Below, piece by piece: positions 22,980 to 37,100 of a DNA stretch of 64,000 bases. Source of the DNA: Ahaetulla prasina (taxonomy: Eukaryota; Chordata; Lepidosauria; Squamata; Colubridae); the NCBI RefSeq assembly GCF_028640845.1, contig NC_080541.1, forward strand, positions 37,424,435-37,488,434. The letters run 5' to 3'. The position numbers were made by a program, and so were the translations under genes. The first letter of the stretch is position 1. Each line of letters begins with the position of its first letter. The notes under the pieces were generated by a model that did not search any database, had not been told where the DNA came from, and saw only the letters and a program-made list of their open reading frames with translations.

Positions 22980-25900
22980 ATGGGCAAGAATAAGGTAAAA
23001 GGATTGAAACAGGCCAATGTATTCCATATAGCCAATAAAAAAATACTAAAGGCTAAAAGTAAAGCAAAACCAGTGGCAACCAATCTAAAAAAGGTATGTA
23101 CATTCTACCAGAAAAATATGGTAAAGACTGCATATTTGATTCTGCATATATTAACAGCAACTAGATTTGTATTTGTGCAACAATGGAAAACCGATGAGAT
23201 CCTGTCTGAAGGGAAGGTAATTTAAAAAATATTAGATTGTGCAGAAATGGATAGATTAATGTATGCTATTAAGGATAAAGAGTGGCTGAATGAGCTTGTC
23301 GATCAGAAAAGTCAGCGGTTCGAATCCCTAGTATAGGTCTCCTGCGTGACCTCCAAGGTCCCTTCCAACTCTGTTACTGAGTATTTTTTGATATGGGACA
23401 CATTTTATCAATGGCTAGATAACAGAAACAGAAGTTAGAAAGGAGGAGATAAAAAGGGAAGAAATGGTATAGAGGAGAGTTGTTAAAGAAGATGATGTTA
23501 AAAGTTAAATATTGAGATTATTATATTATGTTATATTATTAATATAGTGATGACTAAATATAATGAAGATGTATAAATATAATTATCTAAACATAATTGC
23601 ACCCAGAATATACAGTTTGATGAAAATTGAATGTTATATAAATAAAACATGAAAAAAAGGAAAAAATAAAAAAGGTATGTACTAGATAATTCTGATACGT
23701 TAAAAAAATCTGTGCCTCCATTGTACATATTAAATTGTAGAGTTAAAAAAAATAACTTTGGATATCCAACTATACAAGCTTTGTTCCCAGGCCTAAATCT
23801 ATATAAAGTCACTTTCCTTGGTGGAATGTTTTTTGTAGGAATTCTGTCAATTGAAACCCTATGCATAAAGAACACCAGCTATGGGAATGCTCCAAAAGTG
23901 AATAAAATACATTCTCCATGCTTTCTCTAGAGTGGAACTTTATGTGTGATTAATAAGGTTGCTATAATGTTGGACCTGATAGTAGTTGGAAAAAAACACT
24001 TTTTGTGTTGAGATTTCTTAGCCAAACTAATTGATAAGAGCATTGCCAACAGTTGTATACAAAACTATGCTATATTTATTGATGCAGTTTATAAGGCCAT
24101 CCAACTCAATCAGCATTTGAAAAATTGTGCTGTGTTCTTGTCACATTTGTTAAACAATATGAGTTGGAGAACATGCAGAGAACCTACAGAATAAGCAGCC
24201 TAAATTATCAATAGGTGTAACATCACAGAAAATGAAGTATTACAACAGCTTGACAATTTTAGTTTAGAAAAAATGCAAGGGAGACATGACAGAAATATTT
24301 GAGACCATGGATAGAAGGTGGAAGTTTGCACCTCCAAATATCAGAATAGGGGATTAACTCAAGGTTGTTCACTGTTGGGAATTACAAGGTAGGTAGAAAT
24401 AAATCCTCTCTCATATTATGACTGCCAAGAGGCCAAACTCATGTTTACTGCCAGATACAATATATTTCTCAATACCAGTCCAAGCAAGAAATGTGCTAAT
24501 TAACATGTTCTGCTTTGCTTAGCAACTATTGAAATAGAACGTTCAACTAAATATTGTGAGCATTTTGAATGGATCTTAACAGGATTCATTTTTAAAGGAA
24601 CATCAGTACAGGACAGGATTAAACAAATTTGGCAGCTAAATTTATTATGAAGATGGAGTTGAAACACATTGGCAGTTGGACAAAGGTTTTAGAGTAGTTT
24701 AGGGTTTTTTTTTTGATAGCTTAATTGTAATCTGCATACTTTAAGACTTACCTGTTTCCAAATTCCTAATGGTAGAAAATCATACGGCACTTTAGTTTTA
24801 GTTGAGGGGCTTTGACTAGAGAAAGGACATTGGGAAGATGCATAGGTTTGGTATATGCAATTAGGAATTCCTATTATGAAATATTTATAATTGTGCTAAA
24901 GTGTCTACACATTTAAAATTCCATTTTATTAAATATACTGAACTCAGGATTATGACCAGCAAGTACAATCCTATTTTCCCTCCATTCTTTTAAGCCTTTT
25001 GTAAATGATCAGTTTCCTCAGATTGCTTCTTTTTCATATTGGCAGTTAATACAAGTTTAATTGGTCAATAAAAGTCTTTCCTAAAAATCAGTCAGTTCCT
25101 AAAACTAATCAGTTTTCCTGCAACTAATATTCAGAGTCCTAGTTAATGTTTAGAGGAGCAATTGTGGAGTCAGTTTATCAGAAGTCAATATACCTATGCA
25201 ATGTGGAAATGCATATTTTGGATTTCAGTGGTCACACCGTAGCATGTGTGGCAAAAGTATTATGGATTTGATTTATTAATTCCTTTGGCTACTTAGGACT
25301 CTATGTTTTAAAGATCAAATATTTAACTGTTTCTGCTAATGAAAACAATTAAAAATATTCTGGGAATGCTTATCTTGATGATTTGCTTCTTTCTGTCCAA
25401 AACCTTTGCAATGATTTATTGTAAGTTAATGAAGATTAAACAGATTCATTAAAGTACTTGTATTTTTGTGCTTCAGTTTCGTCTTGATATAAAAAAGGTC
25501 AAATTGTTTTTTTCCCCCCAAGATAAATATAGTGAATAATGAAAAAGTTCACAAGATAGATAAGGCATTTACAGAAATACAGAAAAATGTTAAACAGTTG
25601 TCCAAAACTGTTCCATCAGATTCTTCTAAGAAACTTCAGGTAAGTTTGTTCATATGGAAACAAATTCTGATCTGTGTATATTTTTTTTGAGGGAAGGACG
25701 GATGATTTAACCAAAGGTTGGCTGTTTAAACACATGACTGATCCTTTCTGATAAAAATAGTCAACACAGCAAAAGTGGCAGAAAGGAGTGATGTTTCTTG
25801 CCTTCATTTCCCCCTACTCCCAAAATAAAATGTTTTTTCAAACCAAATATCTTACCTTTTGGAGACATTCTGTGAATCTTCACACACTTCCTGATCCTAT

Positions 25901-26552
25901 GTCTGAGAGTCAAGTGGATAGGGAGCAATTTGTGTAATATTTTTTGAGCTTTCTAATTTCTAGAAATTGGAAATTTGACCAATCGTATTGTTCCTGGGAC
26001 ATTGAGGTCTTGATAGATTACATCTTGTCTCTCTGGTTTTGTCCACAGCCTTGCTAAAATGTATATGTTGCACCTCAGAACAAGTCATCTCCATTATTAT
26101 TTAGGCAGGGGAAGGAAAGCATTCTGAAATATTCTGTAACCCTTAGGTTGATAAACAAATTTTCCTAACCACAAAGATTGTCTGTTGCTCTTCTTATAAT
26201 ATTCACACAGTCTATTTTGCTGTAGAAGTATTTTAAAACGTATTTTTGCAAACTGTAATGTTTCGCCACCCAACTCCCATCAATTGGTAATGAAGGCAGA
26301 CATTAAAAAAAAAACCTACCGCATGGATTTCTGCAGTCTGAGTAGAAGCAGCCTAAAAAGCCCAAGTTTCTTCTTCTGAAATATCTTAAATGTTTTGACG
26401 ATTGTATCTCTAAGAAAAACCCGTATTAGCTAATGGAATCTTTAGTACTCGGAACATTTCAAGGTGCATGTGTTTCCCTTCAGATTCCAAATTCTCAGGA
26501 AGACAAACCAGTTAACGTGGATGCTGCTGCGAACTTACTTTCTCAGTTGTAG
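22980..26552 (+). CDS. RBIS: Ribosomal biogenesis factor RBIS (C8orf59 homologue)
   Basis: Small nuclear/nucleolar protein needed for ribosome biogenesis. Three coding exons: 22980-23093, 25523-25639 and 26484-26552 (114, 117, 69 bp; all phase 0), giving 99 residues plus TAG, against about 100 in human. Translation starts MGKNKVKGLKQANVFHIANK, continues KAKSKAKPVATNLKK, and ends KPVNVDAAANLLSQL. The very basic Lys-rich N-terminal half and the conserved NVFHIA, VATNLKK and PVNVD motifs identify the family. The start ATG lies 3 bp after acceptor TTTAG (22976) with G at -3 and G at +4. Donors are GTATGT and GTAAGT. Polyadenylation signals AATAAA are at 26711 and 26741. It converges on E2F5 and is divergent from CA13. 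Confidence 0.96.
23279..23385 (+). mobile_element. tRNA-derived SINE fragment
   Basis: Contains GTCAGCGGTTCGAATCCCTA, with a canonical pol III B box (GGTTCGAATCC), then GACCTCCAAGGTCCCTTCC shared with CR1 3' ends. Probably a SINE mobilised by CR1 machinery. In RBIS intron 2. Confidence 0.65.
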
Positions 26553-27196
26553 CACAAAACAATATTGCGATGAGAAAACTACATCTTTTGGTATGTCACA
26601 AGCAATCTTTTGTATAATTTTTATTTTTAAAAAATCTTGTTAATATACAAGTATTGGTGTTCTTTAATATGTACTACAAATAGTGCTTTCCTTAATCTAG
26701 GAATGTGAGAAATAAAAGAAAAAAAGACATTTAAAGTGCTAATAAAGAAGGCACTCCACAGAATGTTTTTGGGGTTCACCCGAGGGAACTGGGAGAGAAA
26801 TAACCTAAGAAACCGTCCTTTACTTTACAAATGGCAGTGGAAGTTTGAAACATGGCCAAAACTTCATAATGATTATAGGAAGTTCCTAAGAGACCAGATT
26901 TGCTAGCTCTAATGGAAGCAGAAGTAGAATTAAGAATTCTGCTTCCTAAAAAAATAAATGAAAAAAATAGGCATATAAGTAATTGTACTGAGATACTCTA
27001 ACAGTTCTTTGAGTATCAACTCTGCATTGCATTACATTTAGAAATTGTTCACAATTAACAGTTTAAAAAAAATGTATGCCCAGCATTGGTCAGTCATGGA
27101 GTTTTGCATTCATTATTTTAAATACTCAAATTATAAAACTGCATCTACTGTATTACATAGTTAGGAGGTAGATAAGGAAATCTGGTTGCATCAAAT
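26553..27196. other. Convergent RBIS/E2F5 3' end region
   Basis: 644 bp separates the two stop codons. AATAAA on the plus strand at 26711 and 26741 would serve RBIS. On the minus strand the first AATAAA after the E2F5 stop is at 26625-26620, inside the expected RBIS 3' UTR. I see no repeats here except a short A-rich patch near 26945-26970. Confidence 0.6.
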
Positions 27197-30100
27197 CTAG
27201 TAGTTCAAGATCTGAACATCGAAGAGATCACAGACTCCTTCATTATCATCCAGGTTGAAGCTGTAGTCATCTCCAGGTGTTGGAGACAGCCGTAGCAGAG
27301 GAAAAACTGTAAGACAGTATCTTAAGTTATGCTTGGTTAATATTCAGGCACAGTAAGCATCATTATATTACTTCGCTGATATGTGTGAGTGCAAGTGGAG
27401 TACTCCCCTTCTCCTTTCAGGTCCCAGCACCACTAATATTATATAGTTCCATTATCTAGTCCCAGGTTTTAAAATACAAATCTTACTCTTAATCTTTCTA
27501 CAATTTGGAAGATCTTATGCCACTAGCTCCTGGAATACTTATGTTGTTCATATGCATTCTATCAAGCTAATGTAACAAGTAATGAAACAGAGTTCACAGA
27601 CTTGGCTGACTTAAAAGAACCCCACAAAATTCAAAGAATTTGCCTTATTTATAAATGGTGAGAAATGACTCAGAAACTAAACAAATTAAATACAATATGA
27701 CATTCTGGATACAGAAAGCAGATATAATCATTGCTAAACAATAATGGGAATGTCAGTGGTAGAAAAATATTAAATTAATATATAAGATTATACTTAAAGA
27801 AAAACTAGTATAAGCTGTTTATCACTGGTATATTATTCTACTATCAAATGCATTGTTTCTTAACTTCCCTTTTGTGTATCTTTTCCTTTTCTTAAAAATA
27901 CTCAATTTTTTAAAAAAAGCATAGTTAAAAAGCATAATTTCCTGTGGTTAATAAATACTGCTCTTGAGTTGTTTCAATTCTAGTTTTTTAATTTAAATTC
28001 AGACAAAACAAATGATTCTTCACAGTAAATAAAGACCTTTACAATGCAGTTGTACTTGTACATCTACATGTACATTAGATACTTGTACTACCAAGTATCT
28101 AATGAAATAGATATGCTAAATTATTAAGACAGTATTATCTATAGGCAGAATTTAAAGAACAAGTAAAAAGTAAAGGATGAGGCTGAAGTTTGGCAAGACC
28201 TCCAAAGGTCTTGCTTATTTCTCTGTGACAGGGATTTTCAGTTATTTCATATTAACTTCCAACCAAAAGCTTCATAATACAAAGCATTAAGAAATTCTTG
28301 GCTTTCTAACTTTTCACTGGTTTTTATCTGTTATTTTAAAATATGGTTTTTATGCATAACCTTTCAAGTAATAGTAAGAACAAGATTTGACTATCTTTAT
28401 ACAAAATGGTTTTTGTCTTTTTTTTTCTCATTTCAGATACAGAATGGAACGCATAGCTTTCAACACTGGAAATCTATTTGCCTAAGTGTATACAATAATG
28501 TTGGAAGGAACACCTGGATTTTTTTTTGATTTTTTTAAATTTGCATTTATACCCCGCCCTTCTCCGAAGACTCAGGGCGGCTTACACTATGTATTTTATA
28601 TAATGGATTGGAAAACTAATTCTCCTCAAAGTGGCAGTGGTCTAGCAATTGAGAAAATATTCCAAGATATTTTTTTTTCAAAAAAAAAATGCATTCCTTT
28701 AGAGTCCATGCATAGCTAAGAGCCAAATTATTTATCAACAGAGCTGGATTTGGGACATTGGTCTATACTTACTAGCTGAAATTTAAAGTAAAATTGTGTT
28801 TTAAACACTTAAATCACTACTGTCTATTGTTATTGATAAATTTTCTCTGAGATTAAAAATGTAAAATAAAAGGATTTTACACATTAAATATAATTACATT
28901 TCTTTGCAGTAGAATAAATTTCTGACTTATTCAAAATTTTACATAATGGGTAGAAAAATAATAGGAAAAGAAACAAAAAAATGTACTTTAACTTTGAACT
29001 GAATTACTCTGTTTGAACGAGTGCCAGAGGTTAGTAAATCTCTTACTTTAGTTTGCCCCAGAACATGGAATTACTGTTTAAATTTGGGCAATATGAAAAT
29101 TTTGGCTTGGATTTTGACTGTGTTAAAGTAACAGCTGTTTTCATTTTCACCCTCCTCCAAAATACAGCTTGGTATTTAAAAAATAAAATGAGTATAGCAA
29201 TAGCACTTAGACTTTATATCACTTCAGTCCTTTACAGCCCTCTCTAAGTGGTTTACAGAGTCAGTATATTGCCTCCAACAATCTGGGTCCCCATTTTACC
29301 CACCTCTGAAGGCTGGAAGGATGAATCTGGGGAAAAAAAGCTGGAAAAAAATTGGAAGCTTGCCTTGAAAAGGGAGAAAACTGGTTCCAAGGACTATAAA
29401 AGAAGGAAGAAACTGGGCAAAGTTGCTTGCCTCCTGTTTTCACTGGTAAAACAGTAAAGTAGTAAAAATCTACTATCGGTAGTCCTCAACTCACAACGAT
29501 GATTGAGCCTGGAATTGTGAGTTGTGGCTGTTAAGCAAGGCACCCATGTAATTGCCTTGCTCAACAATTACAATCCTGGCTCTCCCCACTGCAGATGTTA
29601 AGCAGAATGTGGGTGGGGGCCCAGGAAAGTTCCAGGAGCCCATTGCATCTTCCCCCCACATGCCTATGCTGGGCTTCTTGGTGCCTTCTCCAGCTTCTGA
29701 GGCACCCCATGCACAGCTTCTCACCCAGCTGGATCCCCACAGGCCTGCTTGCCATCCCGCTAGGTCCTATAGCATTGGGCCTTCCCCCTGCCTTGAAAAG
29801 ACAATCACACCCTTTAGAGAAATTGCAAGAATGGCGATAGTTTCCAGAATGATGTAAGGCAGCTTCTGCAGGAAGGCTTCACATTGCATTGACTAGGTGC
29901 TCTTTTAGGAAGTCAATCTTCAAAACAGGTAAGTATGACAAGGCAGGGAAAAGGCCTAAGGTGGAACATCCTACGCCTCAGATTCAGATTTATTTGAAGT
30001 GTAAATAATGTTTTAAAAATAAATACTAGCTTTGCACAAGTATTGTTTTGCTTGTAACTTTAGTCACACATACTCAACATGCAAGTGGTACTGCACTGGA

Positions 30101-33100
30101 TGTACTGTCAAAGTGATAAATGGTTTGAAGATGTGCTGGCTACAGTACTGGCTGGCTTCAAAAAAGATTGGGCTAATTCATGAAAGTCATGCAGATCAGA
30201 GGCTATTAGGCTTGATGGAAGTGTGATTGCCTCTGAAAGCCTTCTGATGAAAGACTAGTGGGCTTCCATTTACAGTTAATTGACCACTGTGAGAAAAGAC
30301 TGCTGGACTAGATGGAGCAGGGGTTTGCTCCAGGAGGAACCTGCTGAGGTGGTTTTAAAAGAGATAATTTAAGTCTTTATGGATCTAGGCACAATGGCTA
30401 CTAATTGCCTTCAGCATAGTATTTCTATGTCTACTGCTGAGAAGTGTGCTACTAATTCACACCCTGTTAATGACCTACAGCAGGTTGGTTGGACTATAGG
30501 TGCTTTCTCGCAAATGTCAGGACATTATTTTTAATGGAAGTAATAAATATAGATGCCACTAGTTAAATGGAAAATTCAGTGTCCAAATCTTTTTACACCA
30601 ATGAATAAAATTCTGATTTTTACTGATGCATATCCATCAAAAAATGGAATCATGAACTAACACTTATGCAAATTTGTAAAGTGTAATTTTACATCTTTAC
30701 ATCAAATTTTATAAGAAACTTACCATCAGAGGACATTAGTTCATCAATGATATCACTGTTAATAACACCTGTTGACAAAGGGAAAATCACAACAATGCAT
30801 ATGCAAAAATGGTAAACCAAAATGCCTAAGAAAAATCAAAATATCTCATTTAACCTCCCCTAATTTCTACTGTAATGCCAAAGAAGTGAAAACATAAAAT
30901 AGTATATTGAGCCTGACAAATCTAACACACACACACACACTTCATTAAGCAAACTAACCTTCAAATCTCCACAAAGTATTTTTCACCTTCAAAAAGATAA
31001 CCTGCCTCAGCATATGGGATATGAATTTAGCTAATGAATCAAAGAAAGTTACAAGATTATGATCTATTTTTAGTAAAATAAAGTACAGTATCTAGCTTCA
31101 ATTAATTTCTTCAAAACTTTCTTTTGGACTTCTAATATTTCATGTAAGCTGCTCTTGGTGAAATGAACACAAAGCTGTGCCACACCCAATACTGTGATCT
31201 CAAGTTACAAGGATCAGGATAAAAAAAAAATCTAACCACATGGCAGTTATGAAGAGCACACTACGAAAAACTAAGCCCTTGGCCAGCAACCAGAAGCATC
31301 ACAAGGAGACAATCAAAAACTGCTTTAGATCATTTTCATAAAGCACACACAGTTTGAGAAGTACTATATCAAAAATATCAGAGATATTGACAATCCTTAT
31401 AATCCTATGTTTTCAAAAATTGTGGCCATAACATGTACAAGTGGTATAATTTTTTTAAATGTCACCTTTTATCCCAACAAATGGTATTAAGATTATTTAG
31501 AATACTGTATTCTCTTCATGCTATATCCGCCTAGAAACAGGAATAACCTAAAATAGGAAGGTCTCAATCTTGGCCACAATCTTCTCTTTCTCTGTACCTC
31601 CCTTTCCAAATATTTATCTATGAAGCATAATTAAAGATTTGGAGAGAAACGGAAAGCAGGATGTTGCTGAAATGAACAGAAGTTCTTCCATTTTATTGCT
31701 TCCAGGAAGAGGGCAAGCATTTGCGTATTGTATCTGGACCACTATAATAGCTGTTAGCTAATCTGCGTATCTCTGTAGTGTCATAAAGGAAAAGCTGGTC
31801 AAGCAGATATTGGCAGTAAGAATTATCCTTCAGTAATTATATTATTCACTATAGATGCAAGAAATTGGCTAAATTATCCTATGTCTAGTCACCCATGGAC
31901 TTTTGGCTCAGTTCCATATGCAGTGATTATAAATTAGCTACAGATGAAGGCTTGACCCCAGAAGTAAAATCAATTATAAGACTTCTAATTTATTTTTTTA
32001 AAATAAAGCAGCTAAGCCTTTTTACCAAACAAGAAAATTACAATTGCTTTCAAGTTTAGGATTTATGGATACTTTCCAATTAACATTAAATGATTTGATT
32101 GATTTAGTTTGATTTAGTGATTAAGGCACCAGACTAGAAACCAGGAGACAAGCATTCTAGTGTCATTTTAGGCATGAAAACTAGCTGAGTGATCTTGGGT
32201 TAGTCACTCTTTTTCAGCCCAACCTATTTCAAATGTTGTGGGAGGAAATAGGAGGAGGAAGGAATATTAGGTATGTTTGCCGCCTTGAGTTATTTATAAA
32301 CAATAAAGGCAGGATTAAAAAAAATCAAATAAATAAATGTAAGATGATCTTTACCTCCAGGTTCATCCATCTTTGCTATGTCAAATGTGTTCGACTTTAG
32401 AATACTATTGACATCCAGTGGAAGGAAGGAAGAAGAGAGGATTGTTGAGCTAGGCGTGGTTTCAGTTACAAGGCTATCATACAACTCAGAATCTGGAATA
32501 CTGGCACACAGTGTTTCAGGAGCTGGGCTTCCTTGTAAAGTGATATCTAGAATAGCGGAAATTTTTCAGGTTAAAATACAACATGATAGTTCAGTGCAAT
32601 AAACAAATATTGAAAAAGAGCACAGGTTGACAACCTCTATTTATTTTATTAATCTATCTGGCTGCTCATCTCATGGAAAGAGATTCTGGAAGATGTACAA
32701 CAATCCAATAAAATAATATTTCAAGAGTTTATGAAATCCTGCAAGATTTCAGCATGTTCCCATATTATTTCAGTCAAAAACTAAAATCCCGCCAAATTTG
32801 GCATTTTTGCAAGATGTGGAATGTTGTTTAAATTTTCATATATATTTTTGTGATCTATGCCACCTCATAATTACTAGTATCAGCATAAGACACAATTATG
32901 CATTTTTTTCACACCAGCTAGTACATAAGTAACTAGTTAGCTAATCGCATAACCTAGTAGTACAAAATGTTGTTTGTTTCCCACCTTTATTGTTTTATAA
33001 GTAAGTTAAGGCAGAGAACATACTCACTACTCAAACTTTTTATTTATACAGACCCACTTTGTTGTTTTCTTGATAATGGATAACAATCAAATTATGTTTC

Positions 33101-34104
33101 TAGTTAGCTATTTTTCACATTTTGTTCAGAACAAGTTGGAATTTTAAAACAAATTTGAAAGACTGGTTTAAGGTCATTAATTCTAAAGTTGGAAATTAGT
33201 ATCTCAGCTTGGGCCTCTGGTGGCTCAACAGGCTAATGCAGCCTGTTATTAACAGCAACTGCTTGCAATATTGCAGGTTCAAGTCCCACCAGGCCCAAGG
33301 TTGACTCAGCCTTCCATCCTTTATAAGGTAGGTAAAATGAGGACCCAGATTGTTGGGGGGCAATAAGTTGACTTTGTATATAGTATACAAAATGGATGAA
33401 GACTATTGCCTGACATAGTGAAAGCCGCCCTGAGTCTTTGGAGAAGGGCGAGATATAAATGCAAATAAAATAAAAAATAAATAAATAAATAAAATAAAAT
33501 ATAAGGCAAAGCCATGGATAGTTAGGAATAGCCTCATTTAATTTCAGTGCAGATCAAATAGAATACTATGCTTAAACTTCCTCGTGTATGAAAATATTCT
33601 TGCACTCAAACATGATTAAAAAATTTTGATTTACAGCCTGAGGTGACTGACAATACTGTTTTTATAATGAGAAAACCATTGAGACCCTGTTAAGCTGCCC
33701 ACTGAAGTAGTACCTATTATCTACTCAACAGTAGCCCAGTTTTGAACTGCTGGGTCAGCAGGAGCTGGAGTGATTGATGGGAGCTCACCCCATCCCCTGA
33801 CAGTAACTAGGTCTCAAATATAAGCCTGCCAATCATCAGCCCAGCTTCCTAACCACATAAACCATCATGCTCCACTAGCACTGGGAATTACAATATATTT
33901 TCTACTAGTACTAGCTTGGTTTAGAGTTCTCTCTTTAGAAAATATATTATTTTTACAAAATGATTGTCCTAATTGTTCAATTAGATAGGACACATATAAA
34001 TTTCAGAAATCTAGTCTGTAAATAAGCTAGTTAGTCTGAAAAATTATACAGGATACAAACACATCCCTTGAGAAAGCAGTTCAAAAAAATCTAAATAACA
34101 ATGG

Positions 34105-34188
<84 letters not shown>

Positions 34189-37100
34189 TTAATTTGTATA
34201 CCGCCCTTCTCCCGAAGGACTCAGGCACAGCCAGAATAAAATAACAAAGAAAACAATACATATAATATTAAGAACAACCCCTTAAAAAACTTATTCGATT
34301 GGCCAAAAATTTTAAAATACAGTAACACCCTATAAAAATTTACAAAATTTAAAACCCATAAAAGCAGATTAAAAATTTTAAAATCAAGCCAGTCCAGCTA
34401 GACGGAATAAATAGGTTTTAAATTCACGGTATCAAGTTTTCTGGGCAAATTTCTGAGAAGGAAAAGTTGCTATACCCACCTGTTGGTATATCTGTCACTG
34501 GAGTCTGTGGAAGGGATTGCTTCTGATTAAGGTCTGAAGGCTCTTGTAATCTCTGGGGATCTGCGTTTGGTTTAGGGGAAGTCAGTGGAACTGCAGTCTG
34601 CAGGAGATCATCTGGTGGAGGTACTGGGAAAACAACCGGTTTGGAAGAACTGGACTCTTTGTTAATGAGCAATACATGGATAGGTCCCAGACTGCTCTTT
34701 AAATTGATCTGGTATTTCTTTTGTCCCTTTGGAGAGAGCGGTAAAGTAAAATGTAAGTCTTAATATGCTTTATATGAAAACAGAAGTACTAATCAATAGC
34801 CAGTCAAAACTGATTCCAGTCAAAATTATAAATGAACATTTTGAACTGCAACAGTAGGGAATCAGTTTGCTAACATGCTTTCTTTCTTTCGTAAACACCT
34901 CATTTTGTTCAATATGGAATTGGCATTTTTTATAAAATTATCTTTACACAACATTTATTTATTTAGCAGTTTAACGGAATGAAATATTGCAAGCAAGTAA
35001 AATGCACAAGCACAAAGCAAAATTCTTCAATAATGAAAGTATTTTAAATTTATCGATGCATATCTAATATTTTCACAGGAAGGCAAAAAGAGAATTCTCT
35101 GGCAACGAATGCAGATATGGAATTTATTTTGAGTAAGGAGCAGGATTCCAGAAAATTTATTGATTTTTAAAAATTTATCCTAAGTCAATTATCTTAGACC
35201 AACTGAAAAATACAAGCTTAGCTGGTATGCAACTGAGAATTCAGAAACAGTTGTGTTTTTTTTAAAGGGAGTATTTGTACTACCATATCCAAATTCCTCT
35301 CAAAATTAGAATAATATAACAATGGTATTCCTCTTTGATATTCTATGGAAATGAAACGTGGTAATTTATGGACATTAAACATCAGAAATACAGTGAATTC
35401 TGTGGCTAATCACAGAAGGAGCCACCAGCTAAACATATGCTTTGGAATGATATAACATTTTAACATTTTATAGTTAAGTGCAATGTAGTCACTCATATAT
35501 CACTTCTTCAGCAGTACATAGGCTTTAAACTGAAGTTGATTAATAGACAAATACTATTCAATTGAATCATTATCTTCACCACATCACCAAGCTGCAATTT
35601 AAATAATCATTACATCATTTGCAATCATTTTTAAATGGATAATTGAATTACTGAACACTGCATATTTTAAAACAATTTGTGATACTAACCAATAGTAGTC
35701 CAACTTTATAAAACTGATACAAAAGATAATAATTTTAAATTATAAGCCGTGTGCAATGGACAAATTCCGTTTCACCAATTAAATCAAAATGGTTATTTCT
35801 ACATACCACATGTGGCACAGGAACTTCTAACTGTGTACCAGAAGGTGCTTGAATTGCTAGTAGTGTATCTCCTGTTTATGGACAGTCAAATCTTAATTGA
35901 ACGCATTTGTTTATATTTTTATATGCATTCACTCAATTCAATCTCAGTTCAGTCTGAAACTCCATGTTTTAATGCACATGGCAAATAAGACATGGCAGCA
36001 GCTCTGGAAACCCCAAGTCATGCTTTAATGAGAAGACAGTCCTATTTGATTCTACATTGGCCATTTTACTTTTCTGTGTGTTCTTCAAGTTTCATTTACT
36101 GTCCCATCTGGGTGGGGTTTCCTATTGCTCTAATTTTTCAACAGAAATCCTATTGTGATCTACTGTCTGAAAAGAAATTAAGGATACAGAGCAGATTATA
36201 TATTACAGTACAAATTGATAGCATACTGCACTGTGAATAGCAGATCTGTTATTAGATAAAAGGCTCCTGAGGATTTCTTGAGGCAAGATCTCTGAAAAAC
36301 AACTGCTATATGCTTAAATTAACACTAATCACACACCCTGTGTATCTCACGTAGGAAACAATTCGCAAGCAGACTTAAATCTTTTCTCTTACCACTGAAG
36401 CAGTCACAAATGTCTTCATGAGTGATATATGAAAAAGTGGGTCTTGTCAAGGAATTGTTCAAAACAAATTGATTACATATAGTTGATGAGATTTTAAAAG
36501 AGGAATAACAAGTAGTTCAAATATTGTGTGGCATTCATCACCCATGAATGAAATTGCATCATTCAAAAATAATGAAATGGTTTCTTTCATTTTAATACGA
36601 TTTTGAGAACTACCAGACTGAATGTGATGACTTTTTAACAGGGAACTAAGTCTCAAGCCAATGTGCCATTCTGTAGTTTTATAACTCTGGAAAAAAAATT
36701 CTATAAGCCATTTCAAATTCAGTGCAATGCCAAATATCCTAAAGAAACTCTAGACCAGTGGTTCTCAACCTGTAGTCCGCAGACCCCTGGGGGGGCCACT
36801 ATGTGACTCGCAAAGGCTTGAAGAAATGTTATGATTTAGATCTTGAGTTAAGTCTTGGGGCCATGGCCACAAAAGGTATTTAAAGGGACTCCATAGTGAA
36901 GAAAAGGTTGAGAACCACTGCTCTAGACTCTGTGGGGGCTCCCACACTCTGGAACGAGCTTCCCCCGGGTTTACGCCAAATACCTGACCTTCGGACATTC
37001 CGTCGCGAACTGAAGACACATCTTTTCATTCGCGCGGGGCTGGCTTAAATTGAATTTTATTAATTTTAAACTTTTATTAATTAATTTTAAATGGGGTTTT

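Noticed and set aside
23279..23385. Possible tRNA gene (B box GGTTCGAATCC)
   Set aside because: No complete cloverleaf or acceptor stem; flanks fit a tRNA-derived SINE.
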